From positions 44,082 through 108,081 of the forward strand of contig NZ_JAGIQA010000028.1 in assembly GCF_017814975.1 (NCBI RefSeq): DNA of 64,000 bases, given 5' to 3'. Shown piece after piece: positions 44,818-53,611 of this stretch. The notes under the pieces were generated by a model. The model made no database searches. It was given only the letters and a program-made list of their open reading frames with translations, and was not told the DNA's origin. Within the stretch, counting starts at the first letter, position 1. The number at the start of each line of letters is the position of its first letter. The translations under genes were made by a program, and so were the position numbers. This stretch comes from Cupriavidus consociatus (lineage in GTDB: Bacteria > Pseudomonadota > Gammaproteobacteria > Burkholderiales > Burkholderiaceae).

Positions 44818-44847
44818 TACTCCGCCCCGATGGCTGCAGCCCGCGGT

Positions 44848-45534
44848 CTAGAACATCGAGAAGGTAATCGTCTTCGCAACCGCGTCACGGATGTGCTGGA
44901 TGCGCTCCCGGTTCAGCTGCTCCGCGGCAGCACCATCGCCGCGACTGATGGCATCCAGCAACTTCTCGTGTTCCTCGATCGCTGCTTCCATGCGCCCCGG
45001 CAGGACAGCGGTTCGATTTCCCATCAGTCGCAGCTGATTTTCGATGTCGAGGACGTACTCAGCCAGCGTTTCGCTGCGGCAGCATTCGACGAGCACACGG
45101 CGAAACGCCAGCGCGTGGTCCAGATAGCCGGCAACATCGTCCTTCTTCGCGCAGGCAGTCAGTTGCTGGAGCAGCTTCTTCAGCCTCTGCAGGTGCGCAG
45201 CATCCATATGCCGCGCCGCCAGGCGTGCCACCAGACCCTCGAGCACCTCGCGGATGTCCAGGAGCTCAAGTACTTCTTCCGGAGTCAGCTGCCTCACCGT
45301 GACGCCGACGAAAGGGGTCCGGGTAACGAGCCGCTCGGTCTCGAGTTGGCGGATCGCTTCCCGGATGGGCGTGCGGCTCACTTCGAATTCCGCTGCAAGA
45401 TCCTGCTCTGTCAGCTTTGCGCCCGGCCGCAAATCGCCGCGCAGAATCGCCGAGCGAATCCGCTCGCAGACCTGCTCCACGGACAGGGGTTGTGGATCCC
45501 GTTTTCGCACTGCGCTCGATTTTGCTGTGGTCAT
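44848..45534 (-). CDS. GntR-family (FCD) transcriptional regulator
   Basis: A 228-residue GntR regulator with the winged helix-turn-helix at the N-terminus (ILRGDLRPGAKLTEQDLAAEF, VSRTPIREAIRQLETERLV) and an all-helical FCD effector domain (EVLELLDIREVLEGLVARLAA). FCD regulators usually respond to carboxylic acids. It is the last gene of the leftward sulfatase operon, 30 bp after the cupin-like gene, and probably controls that operon and the divergent CoA-transferase pair. Candidate operators lie at 45540-45549 and 51302-51311. Confidence 0.9.
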   Translation of the reverse strand: MTTAKSSAVRKRDPQPLSVEQVCERIRSAILRGDLRPGAKLTEQDLAAEFEVSRTPIREAIRQLETERLVTRTPFVGVTVRQLTPEEVLELLDIREVLEGLVARLAARHMDAAHLQRLKKLLQQLTACAKKDDVAGYLDHALAFRRVLVECCRSETLAEYVLDIENQLRLMGNRTAVLPGRMEAAIEEHEKLLDAISRGDGAAAEQLNRERIQHIRDAVAKTITFSMF

Positions 45535-45539
45535 GCGGA

Positions 45540-45549
45540 CAGTATACAG
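45540..45549. promoter_or_regulatory. Possible GntR operator upstream of gntR
   Basis: The sequence cagtatacag, with core gtatac, resembles the half-sites bound by FCD-type GntR proteins and the ttgtatgcaa element in the divergent promoter at 51302-51311. It lies 5 bp before the gntR ATG. Confidence 0.35.
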
Positions 45550-45564
45550 AAGATCCGACGCACC

Positions 45565-46308
45565 TCAACGGCCAGGCAGGTACTCGGCAGCCATGACCGG
45601 GACCTGCAGCACGAGGAGGTGAAGACCCTGCGGACCGGCGTTGCAGGCGCCGCCATGCTCACCCGTTGACAGGAATCGACTCTCCCACTGCTGCAAGCGG
45701 CGTTCCGGGGCGTTCAGTTCACCAGCAAGGACTAGCTGGAATTGCCCCAAGCCGCGGGCAGCCGGAACCCTCAATTCCGAGAAAGGAGGCAATTGCAATG
45801 CAAAGGCTTCCGGGTCGCCTGAATTGCCTTCAATCAGTTCCACACGCACAGGTGCCGTCAGGGAGCGGAGCAGCTCGGGCGTTCGGGGTGGATGCGCTGG
45901 CCCGTGCGCATGCCGCTTTGGTCCGCGGCGCAGCTTGTCCCGTGCAATCGGAAGAAAGCTGGCGCCCGTTTCGAACACCGCACGGATGGTGAAGTAACTT
46001 AGCCCCTGCGGCCCGGCCACCAAAGGCCCATACCCTGTGAATGCGCCGGCGTAGTGGACGGAGCCGGGCCCGACCGCACGAGATCCCAGGGATCCCGATC
46101 CTTGCTTGAAGACCTGGAACTGATTCTGCGTATGAAAGTGCGTCGGCAGCACCGAATGCGGTGGCTGCTCTACCAGAAAGATGGTGGGAGACAGGTGCGG
46201 GTCGGACCCGGTCTGCATCCATTCACTGCGATGGAAACTGAATCCGTTCTCCAGGACCCGATGGTGCCGCGTGTCACGAGCGAGCGTCGCAGAGCCGACA
46301 GCGATCAT
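45565..46308 (-). CDS. Cupin-like hypothetical protein
   Basis: A 247-residue protein without a signal peptide. A cupin-like segment is suggested by LPTHFHTQNQFQVFKQGSG in the N-terminal half, with a possible metal-binding pair of histidines. The C-terminal half (ELRVPAARGLGQFQLVLAGEL) may be a second beta-barrel. I do not recognise a characterised family. ATG 46308 is preferred because ggagtg lies 6 nt upstream, inside the end of the Bug gene (4-bp gap), so it is part of the leftward catabolic operon. Its role there is unknown. Confidence 0.7.
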   Translation of the reverse strand: MIAVGSATLARDTRHHRVLENGFSFHRSEWMQTGSDPHLSPTIFLVEQPPHSVLPTHFHTQNQFQVFKQGSGSLGSRAVGPGSVHYAGAFTGYGPLVAGPQGLSYFTIRAVFETGASFLPIARDKLRRGPKRHAHGPAHPPRTPELLRSLTAPVRVELIEGNSGDPEAFALQLPPFSELRVPAARGLGQFQLVLAGELNAPERRLQQWESRFLSTGEHGGACNAGPQGLHLLVLQVPVMAAEYLPGR

Positions 46309-46312
46309 GACA

Positions 46313-47284
46313 TCACTCCACGCGAGCGCCGGACGCCTTGACGACAGCCGCCCACCGCCCCATTTCGCCACGCAGGAAAGTCCTGAATTCCGCCGCGGTG
46401 CTGCTGCGGGGGCGACCGCCCAGGGCTGCAATCCGCTCGGTCAGTTCGGGAGACTGGACGATCCTGGCGAGCTCCGCGCTCAGCTTGTCCACGACAGGCT
46501 TAGGGGTGCCAGCGGGCGCTAGCATACCTACCCACGGTACCATGTCGAAGTCGTCCATGCCCACTCCGCTCTCAGCGACGGTCGGTACGGACGGCAGTGT
46601 CGTCAGGCGCTCCCGGGAACTCACCGCGATCGCACGCACCTTGCCGCTGGCAAGATAGGGCTGCGCGCCCGCAACGGCATCGAAGGCAACCTGCACCTCC
46701 CCCGCGGCAAGGTCGGTCAGCGACTTGGCGGACCCGGGATAGGGGACATGGGTCATTTCCATGCCGGTTCGCCGCAAGAGTTCCGACATTGCAAGATGGG
46801 ACACCGAACCGTTGCCGGGGGAAGAATAGTTGACCTTTCCTGCGTTTGCCTTCACATAGGCAATCAACTCCTTGAGAGAGTGAATGGGAAGCGCGCTATT
46901 GACCATCAGCAGGAGCGGCGCATCGTAGACCAGGCCGATCGGCTCGAAATCCTTGGTCGTGTCGTACCGCAGGTTCCGGTACATGGAAGGATTACCAGCC
47001 AGCGCCGCCGAGGCCGACAGCGTCATCACGCTGCCGTCGGCGGGCATCCGCGCAACCGCTGCCAGAGCCAGGCTGCCGGACTGCCCCGGCATATTCTCCA
47101 CGATCAGCAACCGCCCGATCGCCGGACCGAGGCGGTGGGCCAGGAGCCGGGCGACCACGTCGACAGACTGGCCCGAGGGATAACCCACGATCAACTTACC
47201 TGTTTCCTTCTGCGCGAAGGCTGCGCCGCTGGCGAACAGCAACGCAACAACAGCTAGCCGAAAGACGCGTCGTACGAATGCCAT
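46313..47284 (-). CDS. Bug/TctC-family periplasmic solute-binding protein (3)
   Basis: A 323-residue Bug-family binding protein with a short signal peptide (to about residue 25, ASGAAFAQ), the N-terminal motif KLIVGYPSGQSVDVVARLLA and the family tail WAAVVKASGARVE. ATG 47284 is supported by aaggag just upstream. It is in the middle of the leftward operon between an HIBADH-like dehydrogenase and the cupin-like gene, so it probably captures the pathway substrate in the periplasm. The ligand is not deducible. Confidence 0.9.
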   Translation of the reverse strand: MAFVRRVFRLAVVALLFASGAAFAQKETGKLIVGYPSGQSVDVVARLLAHRLGPAIGRLLIVENMPGQSGSLALAAVARMPADGSVMTLSASAALAGNPSMYRNLRYDTTKDFEPIGLVYDAPLLLMVNSALPIHSLKELIAYVKANAGKVNYSSPGNGSVSHLAMSELLRRTGMEMTHVPYPGSAKSLTDLAAGEVQVAFDAVAGAQPYLASGKVRAIAVSSRERLTTLPSVPTVAESGVGMDDFDMVPWVGMLAPAGTPKPVVDKLSAELARIVQSPELTERIAALGGRPRSSTAAEFRTFLRGEMGRWAAVVKASGARVE

Positions 47285-47322
47285 GGTCGGTCTCCTTGCT
47301 TCTCGATTTGGCTGCGAGCAGC

Positions 47323-48198
47323 TTATGCGCCGAGCATCTTGATGATGGAGGAAAAGTCGAGCCGGCCACGCCCAGCGGCGCAATGCATGGCGTAGACCGA
47401 GGCGGCCGCCGCGCCCAGCAATGCCGGCGACTGGCTGGCCACGGCAGCTTGCTCCGCCAGCCGCAAGTCCTTCAACATCAACTCGGAAGCAAATCCGCCC
47501 TCGTACCCACGATTAGCAGGAGCGGACGCTACCAGGCCGGGCTCTGGCGCATAGCTCGTGAGCGCCCAGCATTGACCGGACGACGTCGAGGCAATCTCGT
47601 GGAACCTCCGTGGATCCAGCCCCAGCCGCTTGGCCAGATGCAGGGCCTCGGAGACGGCCACCATGGAAATGCCGGCCAGCATGTTGTTGCAGATCTTCGC
47701 CGCCTGGCCAGCACCCGCCGCGCCTGCATGGAAAATGTTCTTGCCCATTACGCGCAGCAGTTCGAGGGCACGCGCGAAGCCTGCTTCGGTGCCGCCGACC
47801 ATGAACGTAAGCGTTCCCGCCGCCGCGCCGCTTACGCCGCCCGAGACGGGAGCGTCCAGCGTGACATGCCCCTTTTTCTGCAGCGTTTCGTGGAACACGG
47901 CGCAGGACGCGACATCGATCGTCGAGCAATCGATCACAAGCGCGCCAGGCGCGAGCGGCAGGGTGTCTGCCGTGAGCACGTCCAGTACGTGCCGACCGCT
48001 GGGCAGCATGGTGATGACCACTTCCGCCCCGGCTACCGTCTCCTCGACCGAAGCCCGCGGCCCCAGGCCCGCATGCAATGCGCGCTCCATCGAGTTCGCG
48101 TTCAGGTCGAAGCAGCGCACACCGTGCCCTGCTTCCTTCAGTCGGCACGCCATGGGAAACCCCATATTGCCCAAGCCAATGAAACCGATCACAGCCAT
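47323..48198 (-). CDS. mmsB: 3-hydroxyisobutyrate dehydrogenase-like beta-hydroxyacid dehydrogenase
   Basis: A 291-residue NAD(P)-dependent beta-hydroxyacid dehydrogenase. The Rossmann motif GFIGLGNMGFPMA starts at residue 5, substrate-binding DAPVSGGVSGAAAGTL and the catalytic lysine region GAGQAAKICNN are all present. Family members oxidise 3-hydroxyisobutyrate, tartronate semialdehyde or similar beta-hydroxyacids. ATG 48198 begins the conserved N-terminus. It is followed by a Bug gene and preceded by an aldehyde dehydrogenase gene in one operon, suggesting successive oxidation of an alcohol and its aldehyde. The symbol is by family only. Confidence 0.85.
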   Translation of the reverse strand: MAVIGFIGLGNMGFPMACRLKEAGHGVRCFDLNANSMERALHAGLGPRASVEETVAGAEVVITMLPSGRHVLDVLTADTLPLAPGALVIDCSTIDVASCAVFHETLQKKGHVTLDAPVSGGVSGAAAGTLTFMVGGTEAGFARALELLRVMGKNIFHAGAAGAGQAAKICNNMLAGISMVAVSEALHLAKRLGLDPRRFHEIASTSSGQCWALTSYAPEPGLVASAPANRGYEGGFASELMLKDLRLAEQAAVASQSPALLGAAAASVYAMHCAAGRGRLDFSSIIKMLGA

Positions 48199-48224
48199 TC
48201 TTGTCTCCTCGCAGCGAGCGCTGC

Positions 48225-49727
48225 TCAGTTCATGTTGAAGATCACCGTCTTCTTGTGCGTGAAGTGGTCGAGCATTGCCTCCAGCGACGCCTCGCGGCCA
48301 AGGCCGGATTGCTTCACGCCCCCGTAGGACAGACCAGGCTGGACCACGATGTTCTGGTTCACCTGCACGAAGCCAGCCTGCAGACGCCGGGTGGCATCCA
48401 GCGCGGTTTTCAGGTTCTGCGTCCAGATCGTTGCTGCCAGTCCAAAGTCGCTGTCGTTGGCATCCGCCACGGCTTCCTCGTAACTCGAGAATCGGATCAC
48501 GCACGTCACGGGTCCGAAGATTTCTTCGCGCGCCAGCCGCGATGCGTTGTCCAGACCGGTAAAGATCACCGGCCTGACGAACAGCCCTTGACGAAGGGAC
48601 TCGTCTTCGGGCAATTGGGAGCATTCGAGCGCGCGGGAGCGAGGCTCGGCCCGACCGCTTTCGATATAGCCGAGCACCTTGTCGAGCTGGGGACGCGAGA
48701 TGACCGTGCCGATATCCGTCGCTTCATCCAGCGGATCCCCCATCTTCAGCGCGTCAACGCGCGCCTTGAGCAAGGCGACGAATTCATCGTGCACCTTGTC
48801 GTGCACGAAAATGCGGCTGGCGGCGGTGCAGCTCTGTCCCTGGCGAGTAAAGCGCATGCCACTCACCGCGCCGGCAACGGCCTTCGCGATATCGGCATCG
48901 TCCATCACGATCATCGGGCTCTTTCCGCCGAGTTCCAGTGTGACGGGGATGAGCTTCTCCCCCGCTGTGCGCGCCACGATTCTCCCGGTCTCGACGGAGC
49001 CGGTGAACGTCACCTTGCCGACTGCGGGATGCGCGACCAGGGGCGCCCCGCATTCCGGGCCGAAACCTGAGACGATATTCAGCACCCCGGCTGGCAGCGC
49101 CTGGTTGATGATCTGGCACAGCCTCAGGACCGCCAGCGGTGCTTCTTCGGCCGATTTCACCACGACCGTGTTGCCGGCCACCAGCGCTGGGGCGATCTTC
49201 AGCGCCATGAGCATCATGGGGGCATTCCATGGAATGATGACACCCACCACTCCGATCGGTTCGCGCTGCGTGACTGTCAGCATGTCCGGGCTGAACGGGA
49301 TGGTTTCGCCCTTGAGTTCCGAAGCCAGGCCGCCGTAAAACTGCAAGGTGTCGGCAACGACGGAGGCTTCGACCCGGCTCTCGGTGCGCAGCGCCTTGCC
49401 GGTCTCGAGCGCCACCAGCCGGCCCAGCTCCTCCACGTGCTCGGCACTCAGGCGCGAGCAATCGGCCAGCAGAGTGCCACGCTTGCGAGCGGGCATCGCT
49501 GCCCAAGCAGGCTGCGCCTGCGCCGCCGCACGCACTGCCTGTTCGACATCGCTTGCGTCGCTGTGCGCCGCTTGCCCAATCTCGCGCCCGGTTGCAGGGT
49601 TGACTACCGGAAACCGTTTCCCCGAACGAGCCGCCGCCAGCTCGCCTCCGATCAGGTTGTAGCCGCTTATCGCGCGAGCCAGGCGGTGCGGATCGATGTC
49701 CGTTGTGAGCTTGTTCTGAGTCATCAT
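48225..49727 (-). CDS. NAD(P)-dependent aldehyde dehydrogenase
   Basis: A 500-residue aldehyde dehydrogenase of the classical superfamily. Catalytic Cys300 (RQGQSCTAASR) and general base Glu265 (TLELGGKSP) are in place, as is the cofactor segment VIIPWNAP and GSVETGR. It oxidises an aldehyde to its carboxylic acid, coupled to NAD(P)+ reduction, in the cytoplasm. It lies between the sulfatase (10 bp upstream) and the HIBADH-like gene (26 bp downstream) and is tightly operonic. The physiological aldehyde is unknown but is likely derived from the sulfatase product. Confidence 0.92.
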   Translation of the reverse strand: MMTQNKLTTDIDPHRLARAISGYNLIGGELAAARSGKRFPVVNPATGREIGQAAHSDASDVEQAVRAAAQAQPAWAAMPARKRGTLLADCSRLSAEHVEELGRLVALETGKALRTESRVEASVVADTLQFYGGLASELKGETIPFSPDMLTVTQREPIGVVGVIIPWNAPMMLMALKIAPALVAGNTVVVKSAEEAPLAVLRLCQIINQALPAGVLNIVSGFGPECGAPLVAHPAVGKVTFTGSVETGRIVARTAGEKLIPVTLELGGKSPMIVMDDADIAKAVAGAVSGMRFTRQGQSCTAASRIFVHDKVHDEFVALLKARVDALKMGDPLDEATDIGTVISRPQLDKVLGYIESGRAEPRSRALECSQLPEDESLRQGLFVRPVIFTGLDNASRLAREEIFGPVTCVIRFSSYEEAVADANDSDFGLAATIWTQNLKTALDATRRLQAGFVQVNQNIVVQPGLSYGGVKQSGLGREASLEAMLDHFTHKKTVIFNMN

Positions 49728-49737
49728 CGGCCTCCTT

Positions 49738-51267
49738 TCACTTGGCCTTGGCGACGGGCGCCACAGCCGGCCAGCGCTTTTTTACCTTGATCACCCGAGC
49801 GCTGCCCCGACGAACAAACCGGCGCGTATCGTCCGTGGCCGCCTGAAAGTCCCAGGTGGGCTGGATGCCCTCGGGCAGCGAGTTGATGAACTTGCGGCGC
49901 GCCTGGCTGGCAAGCACCTGCTGCGTGATGGCAGCGGGATCCCACCGGGAGAGCACGCGTGCCTTGAGTCCGGCAAGCACCTGCGGCTGCTCCTGCGCGA
50001 TGTTCACCAGCTCGTTCGGATCGGCCTCCATGTCGAAAAGCAGGTCTGGATGGCCATGGGTGTACACGTACTTGTATCGGCCACGTCTCAGCATGCAGCA
50101 TGGACCGGTGACACCCTCGGCGGTGTATTCGACAAACGCTTCCGCCTCGCCGTTCTCATCGCCCGTTGCGACCAGCGGCACGAGGCTGCGTCCATCGATC
50201 GGCTCGACCCAGGGCGGCGCTTTGCCATCCATCGCGAGATCCAGCAAGGTGGGCAGCAGGTCCACGTGAGAGACCGGCTCCGCGATGCGCCGAGCGTTGC
50301 GCTTGCGCGGGTCGTAGACGAGCAGCGGAACCTTGGCCGACCAGTCGAAGAACACCCGCTTGAACCACATGCCGCGCTCGCCCAGCATGTCACCGTGGTC
50401 GGAAGTGAACACGACGATGGTGTTGTCCTCGAAGCCCGCGCGTTTAAGCGTCTCCAGCAGACGGCCGATCTTGTCGTCGACGTAGCTCACCATCGCATAG
50501 TAGGCATGGCGCGCACGCCGCACCTGTTCATCAGTCGCCCCTTGCTTGTCCAGTCCGTGGGAATACTGCACCCATTGGCTGAGCTTGTCGCGGGCCTGCA
50601 TCGGCATGTCTCCGACGACGGGCAGGTTGATCTCCTCCGGCGAGTAGCGACCCAGGTACTCGGGAAGGATGTGATACGGCGGATGGGGGTGCGTATAAGA
50701 AACGCACATGAAGAACGGTTGCTCGTCTTCCCGCGCGAGGTCGTACAGACGCTGAATCGACTTCGCCTCAACCTCTTCGTCGTAGTCGAGTTGCAAGCTG
50801 CGGAAGCAAGAGCCGCTCTCATCCACGGTACTCAGGTTGTGCCCGGGTGAGTAGAAGCTGAACTCGCCCTCCGCCCAGTCCGCGGCCCAACCAAAGTCCG
50901 CCGGGTAGATGTCGGTGGTAAGGCGCTCCTGGAAGCCGTGCTTTTGATCGGGGCCGACGAAGTGCATCTTCCCGCTGAGGATGGTCTTGTATCCCTGTTG
51001 CGCGAGGTAATAAGGCAGCGTGGGCGTGGCAGCCTGGAACTCGCACGCGTTGTCGAACGCGCCGATGCGCGTGGCGAACTGGCCGGCAAGCAGCGAGAAC
51101 CTAGCAGGCGCGCACAAGGGGAAGTTGCAGTAGGCGTTGTCAAAGACTGCGGAGCGTTCGGCCAGCGCCTGGAGGTGCGGCGCCTTCACGACCGTGTTGC
51201 CGTGGAAGGGCAACACCGGTGCCGAGAGTTGATCGGCCATGACGAAAAGAATGTTGGGCTTGCGCAT
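49738..51267 (-). CDS. betC: Sulfatase, choline-sulfatase-like
   Basis: A 509-residue type I sulfatase that hydrolyses a sulfate ester. The formylglycine motif is CAPAR at 52-56, preceded by metal ligands ADQL at 11-14; a C-terminal FTSDHGDMLGERGMW motif and a tail resembling choline sulfatase (KFINSLPEGIQPTWDFQ) are visible. No signal peptide is seen, so it acts in the cytoplasm, as choline sulfatases do. ATG 51267 has gaggagac upstream. It is the first gene of a leftward operon with two dehydrogenases and a Bug protein. Choline genes are absent, so the substrate may be another sulfated alcohol; the symbol reflects similarity only. Confidence 0.85.
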   Translation of the reverse strand: MRKPNILFVMADQLSAPVLPFHGNTVVKAPHLQALAERSAVFDNAYCNFPLCAPARFSLLAGQFATRIGAFDNACEFQAATPTLPYYLAQQGYKTILSGKMHFVGPDQKHGFQERLTTDIYPADFGWAADWAEGEFSFYSPGHNLSTVDESGSCFRSLQLDYDEEVEAKSIQRLYDLAREDEQPFFMCVSYTHPHPPYHILPEYLGRYSPEEINLPVVGDMPMQARDKLSQWVQYSHGLDKQGATDEQVRRARHAYYAMVSYVDDKIGRLLETLKRAGFEDNTIVVFTSDHGDMLGERGMWFKRVFFDWSAKVPLLVYDPRKRNARRIAEPVSHVDLLPTLLDLAMDGKAPPWVEPIDGRSLVPLVATGDENGEAEAFVEYTAEGVTGPCCMLRRGRYKYVYTHGHPDLLFDMEADPNELVNIAQEQPQVLAGLKARVLSRWDPAAITQQVLASQARRKFINSLPEGIQPTWDFQAATDDTRRFVRRGSARVIKVKKRWPAVAPVAKAK

Positions 51268-51301
51268 GTGTCTCCTCTTTTGGATAACGGTTGCATTTCC
51301 G

Positions 51302-51311
51302 TTGTATGCAA
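51302..51311. promoter_or_regulatory. Possible GntR operator in divergent promoter
   Basis: The near-palindrome ttgtatgcaa lies in the 82-bp region between the divergent sulfatase and CoA-transferase starts, with a second ttgcat 15 bp away. It resembles FCD-type GntR sites and the cagtatacag element before gntR, so one regulator could control both operons. Confidence 0.4.
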
Positions 51312-51349
51312 TATAGAGTGGGACATGCGATCTTACAAGGGGAGAAAGC

Positions 51350-52573
51350 ATGACCGATCCAACTTCCTTGCCGCTTTCCGGGATTCGTGTCCTGGATCTC
51401 ACGAGGGCGCTTGCGGGACCCTTCTGCACAATGGTCCTGGGTGATCTGGGCGCCGACGTGATCAAGGTCGAGCCCGCGGGCGGGGACATGATCCGCCACT
51501 GGGGGCCTTTCGACCGCGGCACCAGCGCTTACTACCTGAGCGGCAACCGCAACAAGCGCGGCATCGCCGTCAACTTCCGCGATCCGCGCGCGCTCGACCT
51601 GCTGCGCGATCTCGCCGGCCAGTACGACGTGATCGTGGAGAACTTCCGAGCCGGCGCCATGGAATCCATGGGTCTTGGGTACGAGGCGCTTATCGAAGCG
51701 AACCCTCGGCTTATCTATGCGAGCGTCACCGGCTTCGGCCGTACGGGACCAGCGAGTCAACGTCCCGGGTTCGATCAGATTGCGCAGGGATACTCCGGAC
51801 TCATGAGCGTGACGGGCATGCCAGAATCGGGACCGGTCAGGGTGGGTGTGGCGATCGGCGATCAGACTGCCGGGATGTGGTGTGCCATCGGCATCCTTGC
51901 TGCCGTAGCGCAGCGCCACGCCACCGGGCGCGGGCGCCGGGTGGAGACATCATTGCTGGCAGGACTCGTCGGGCTCATGAGCGTCCAGGCCCAGCGTTAC
52001 CTGAGCCTTGGGGAGATTCCCGGTCTTGCCGGAAACACGCATCCTGTGATTGCGCCGTATGGCGTGTTCCAGACCGCGGATGGACCATTGAACATCGCAC
52101 CTGCGACAGCCGAGATGTGGCGGCGCCTCTGCGAGGTGCTTGGCCTGCAAGCGCTGATCGATGATCCGCGCTACGAGACGAATGCAGCGCGGATCGAGCG
52201 GCGCGCCGAGCTCAAGGAACTGATCGAGGCCAGGTTGAAAGCGCACACTCGCAAGGAGTGGACGGAACGACTGCTGAATGCAGATATCCCGGCTGGCCCG
52301 ATCTACGACGTCGCCGATGTTTTCGCCGATGAACAGGTCGTTCACTCCCGGCTCGTGGAGCAAGTCCGGCACCCGGAACTGGGCGCCATCCGGCAAGTCG
52401 GCAGCCCGATCGCCTTCGACAGCCGCCATGGGGAATCCATTCGCCGCGCGCCGCCCTTGCTCGGCGAGCACACGTTTGACGTCCTACGGGAGCATGGATT
52501 CATCACGTCCGACCTGGAAGCGCTGGCGCGCGAAGGCATCATCCTGCAACACGGCCACGACCCCAAGCCATGA
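51350..52573 (+). CDS. CaiB/BaiF family III CoA-transferase
   Basis: A 407-residue family III CoA-transferase that moves CoA from a donor acyl-CoA to a carboxylic acid. The N-terminal GIRVLDLTRALAGPFCTMVL and DVIKVEPAGGDMIR, and the central FDQIAQGYSGLMS are characteristic. It is the first gene of a rightward operon and overlaps the enoyl-CoA hydratase gene by 4 nt. Divergence from the sulfatase operon suggests that it activates the acid produced by the two dehydrogenases. Confidence 0.92.
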   Translation: MTDPTSLPLSGIRVLDLTRALAGPFCTMVLGDLGADVIKVEPAGGDMIRHWGPFDRGTSAYYLSGNRNKRGIAVNFRDPRALDLLRDLAGQYDVIVENFRAGAMESMGLGYEALIEANPRLIYASVTGFGRTGPASQRPGFDQIAQGYSGLMSVTGMPESGPVRVGVAIGDQTAGMWCAIGILAAVAQRHATGRGRRVETSLLAGLVGLMSVQAQRYLSLGEIPGLAGNTHPVIAPYGVFQTADGPLNIAPATAEMWRRLCEVLGLQALIDDPRYETNAARIERRAELKELIEARLKAHTRKEWTERLLNADIPAGPIYDVADVFADEQVVHSRLVEQVRHPELGAIRQVGSPIAFDSRHGESIRRAPPLLGEHTFDVLREHGFITSDLEALAREGIILQHGHDPKP

Positions 52574-53301
52574 CATCCGCAAAGCCTAGCCTTGATATCG
52601 CCAATGGGACGGCGACGATCACACTTCGACGCCCTGCCGAACACAATCGACTTGATCCTGACGATATCGGAGTCCTGCTGCGACTCCTGGAACAAGTGAA
52701 GTGCGACCCGACCTTGCGGCTGCTCGTGCTGACGGGCGAAGGCGAGAAGACCTTCTGTTCTGGCTATACGCTGAGCCAGATCGCCACCCGCCTGGACCGG
52801 TCGCTCGAAGACATGATCGACGCCCTGGAAACCCTCGAGCTCCCGACTTTATGCGCGATGAACGGTAGCGTCTACGGTGGTGGTACGGACCTCGCGTTGG
52901 CCTGCGATTTCCGGATCGGCGTTCACGGTTGCAGGCTGTTCATGCCCGCTGCGAAGTTTGGGCTGCACTATTACCCCGGGGGGCTGCGGCGCTTCGTTAC
53001 GCGCCTGGGCTCGCCGGCAGCCAAGAAAATCTTCCTGACGTCCATGTCACTCGAAGGCGAGGAACTGCTCCGGATCGGCTTTCTCACCGATCTCGTTCGC
53101 CGTGAGGACCTCTCCGCTACCATCGACAAGTATGCCGAGTGCATTCAGCGTTGCGACCCGGCCGCTGTTCGTTCCATGAAGCAGCACATCGATGCAATTG
53201 CCGGCGGAGAATGGAATGAAAGCATCGGGAGATCGGCCTATGAAATCTCGCTGCGATCAGAAGAGACGGCGCGACGCCTTGCCGAACTCGCGGCCAGGTA
53301 G
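52570..53301 (+). CDS. Enoyl-CoA hydratase/isomerase family protein
   Basis: A 243-residue crotonase-fold enzyme. The oxyanion-hole and core motifs are seen as FCSGYTLSQIA and NGSVYGGGTDLALACDFRIG. Members hydrate, isomerise or hydrolyse acyl-CoA thioesters. Its ATG overlaps the CoA-transferase stop by 4 nt (ATGA), so the two are coupled. It probably processes the CoA ester made by the transferase. The usual first catalytic glutamate appears to be replaced (GTDLAL), so hydratase activity cannot be taken for granted; isomerase or hydrolase chemistry is possible. Confidence 0.87.
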   Translation: MTSAKPSLDIANGTATITLRRPAEHNRLDPDDIGVLLRLLEQVKCDPTLRLLVLTGEGEKTFCSGYTLSQIATRLDRSLEDMIDALETLELPTLCAMNGSVYGGGTDLALACDFRIGVHGCRLFMPAAKFGLHYYPGGLRRFVTRLGSPAAKKIFLTSMSLEGEELLRIGFLTDLVRREDLSATIDKYAECIQRCDPAAVRSMKQHIDAIAGGEWNESIGRSAYEISLRSEETARRLAELAAR

Positions 53302-53611
53302 ACGTCCAGCCCTGTCCGCAATCCGCCACGTCACATTTGTAAAATCTTTGAAAATCAGCGCAAAATGGTCTTGCTCTTGAATAACGGAAGGCAGCATTAT
53401 GGCGCAGCAATTTCTCCGTACAAATCAATGCATTTATCCATGTAATTGCTATTTTTTCGCCCCAGAAATAGCTTTGCATAGGCGCTCGATTTTTGCGAAA
53501 TCGACTCGGCAGTAGTGGTTCAGACAAATGAGCGCTTATGCATGTTGTAGTGCTCGACGTAGCGTTGGATCTCCTGGGCCAGTTAACTGAACGGATTGAA
53601 GAGGCAGGAAT
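53302..53611. other. Intergenic region before amidohydrolase
   Basis: This 310-bp AT-richer gap separates the enoyl-CoA hydratase gene from the amidohydrolase gene. I see no supported gene, repeat or clear terminator; the amidohydrolase promoter is presumably in the 3' part. Confidence 0.5.
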
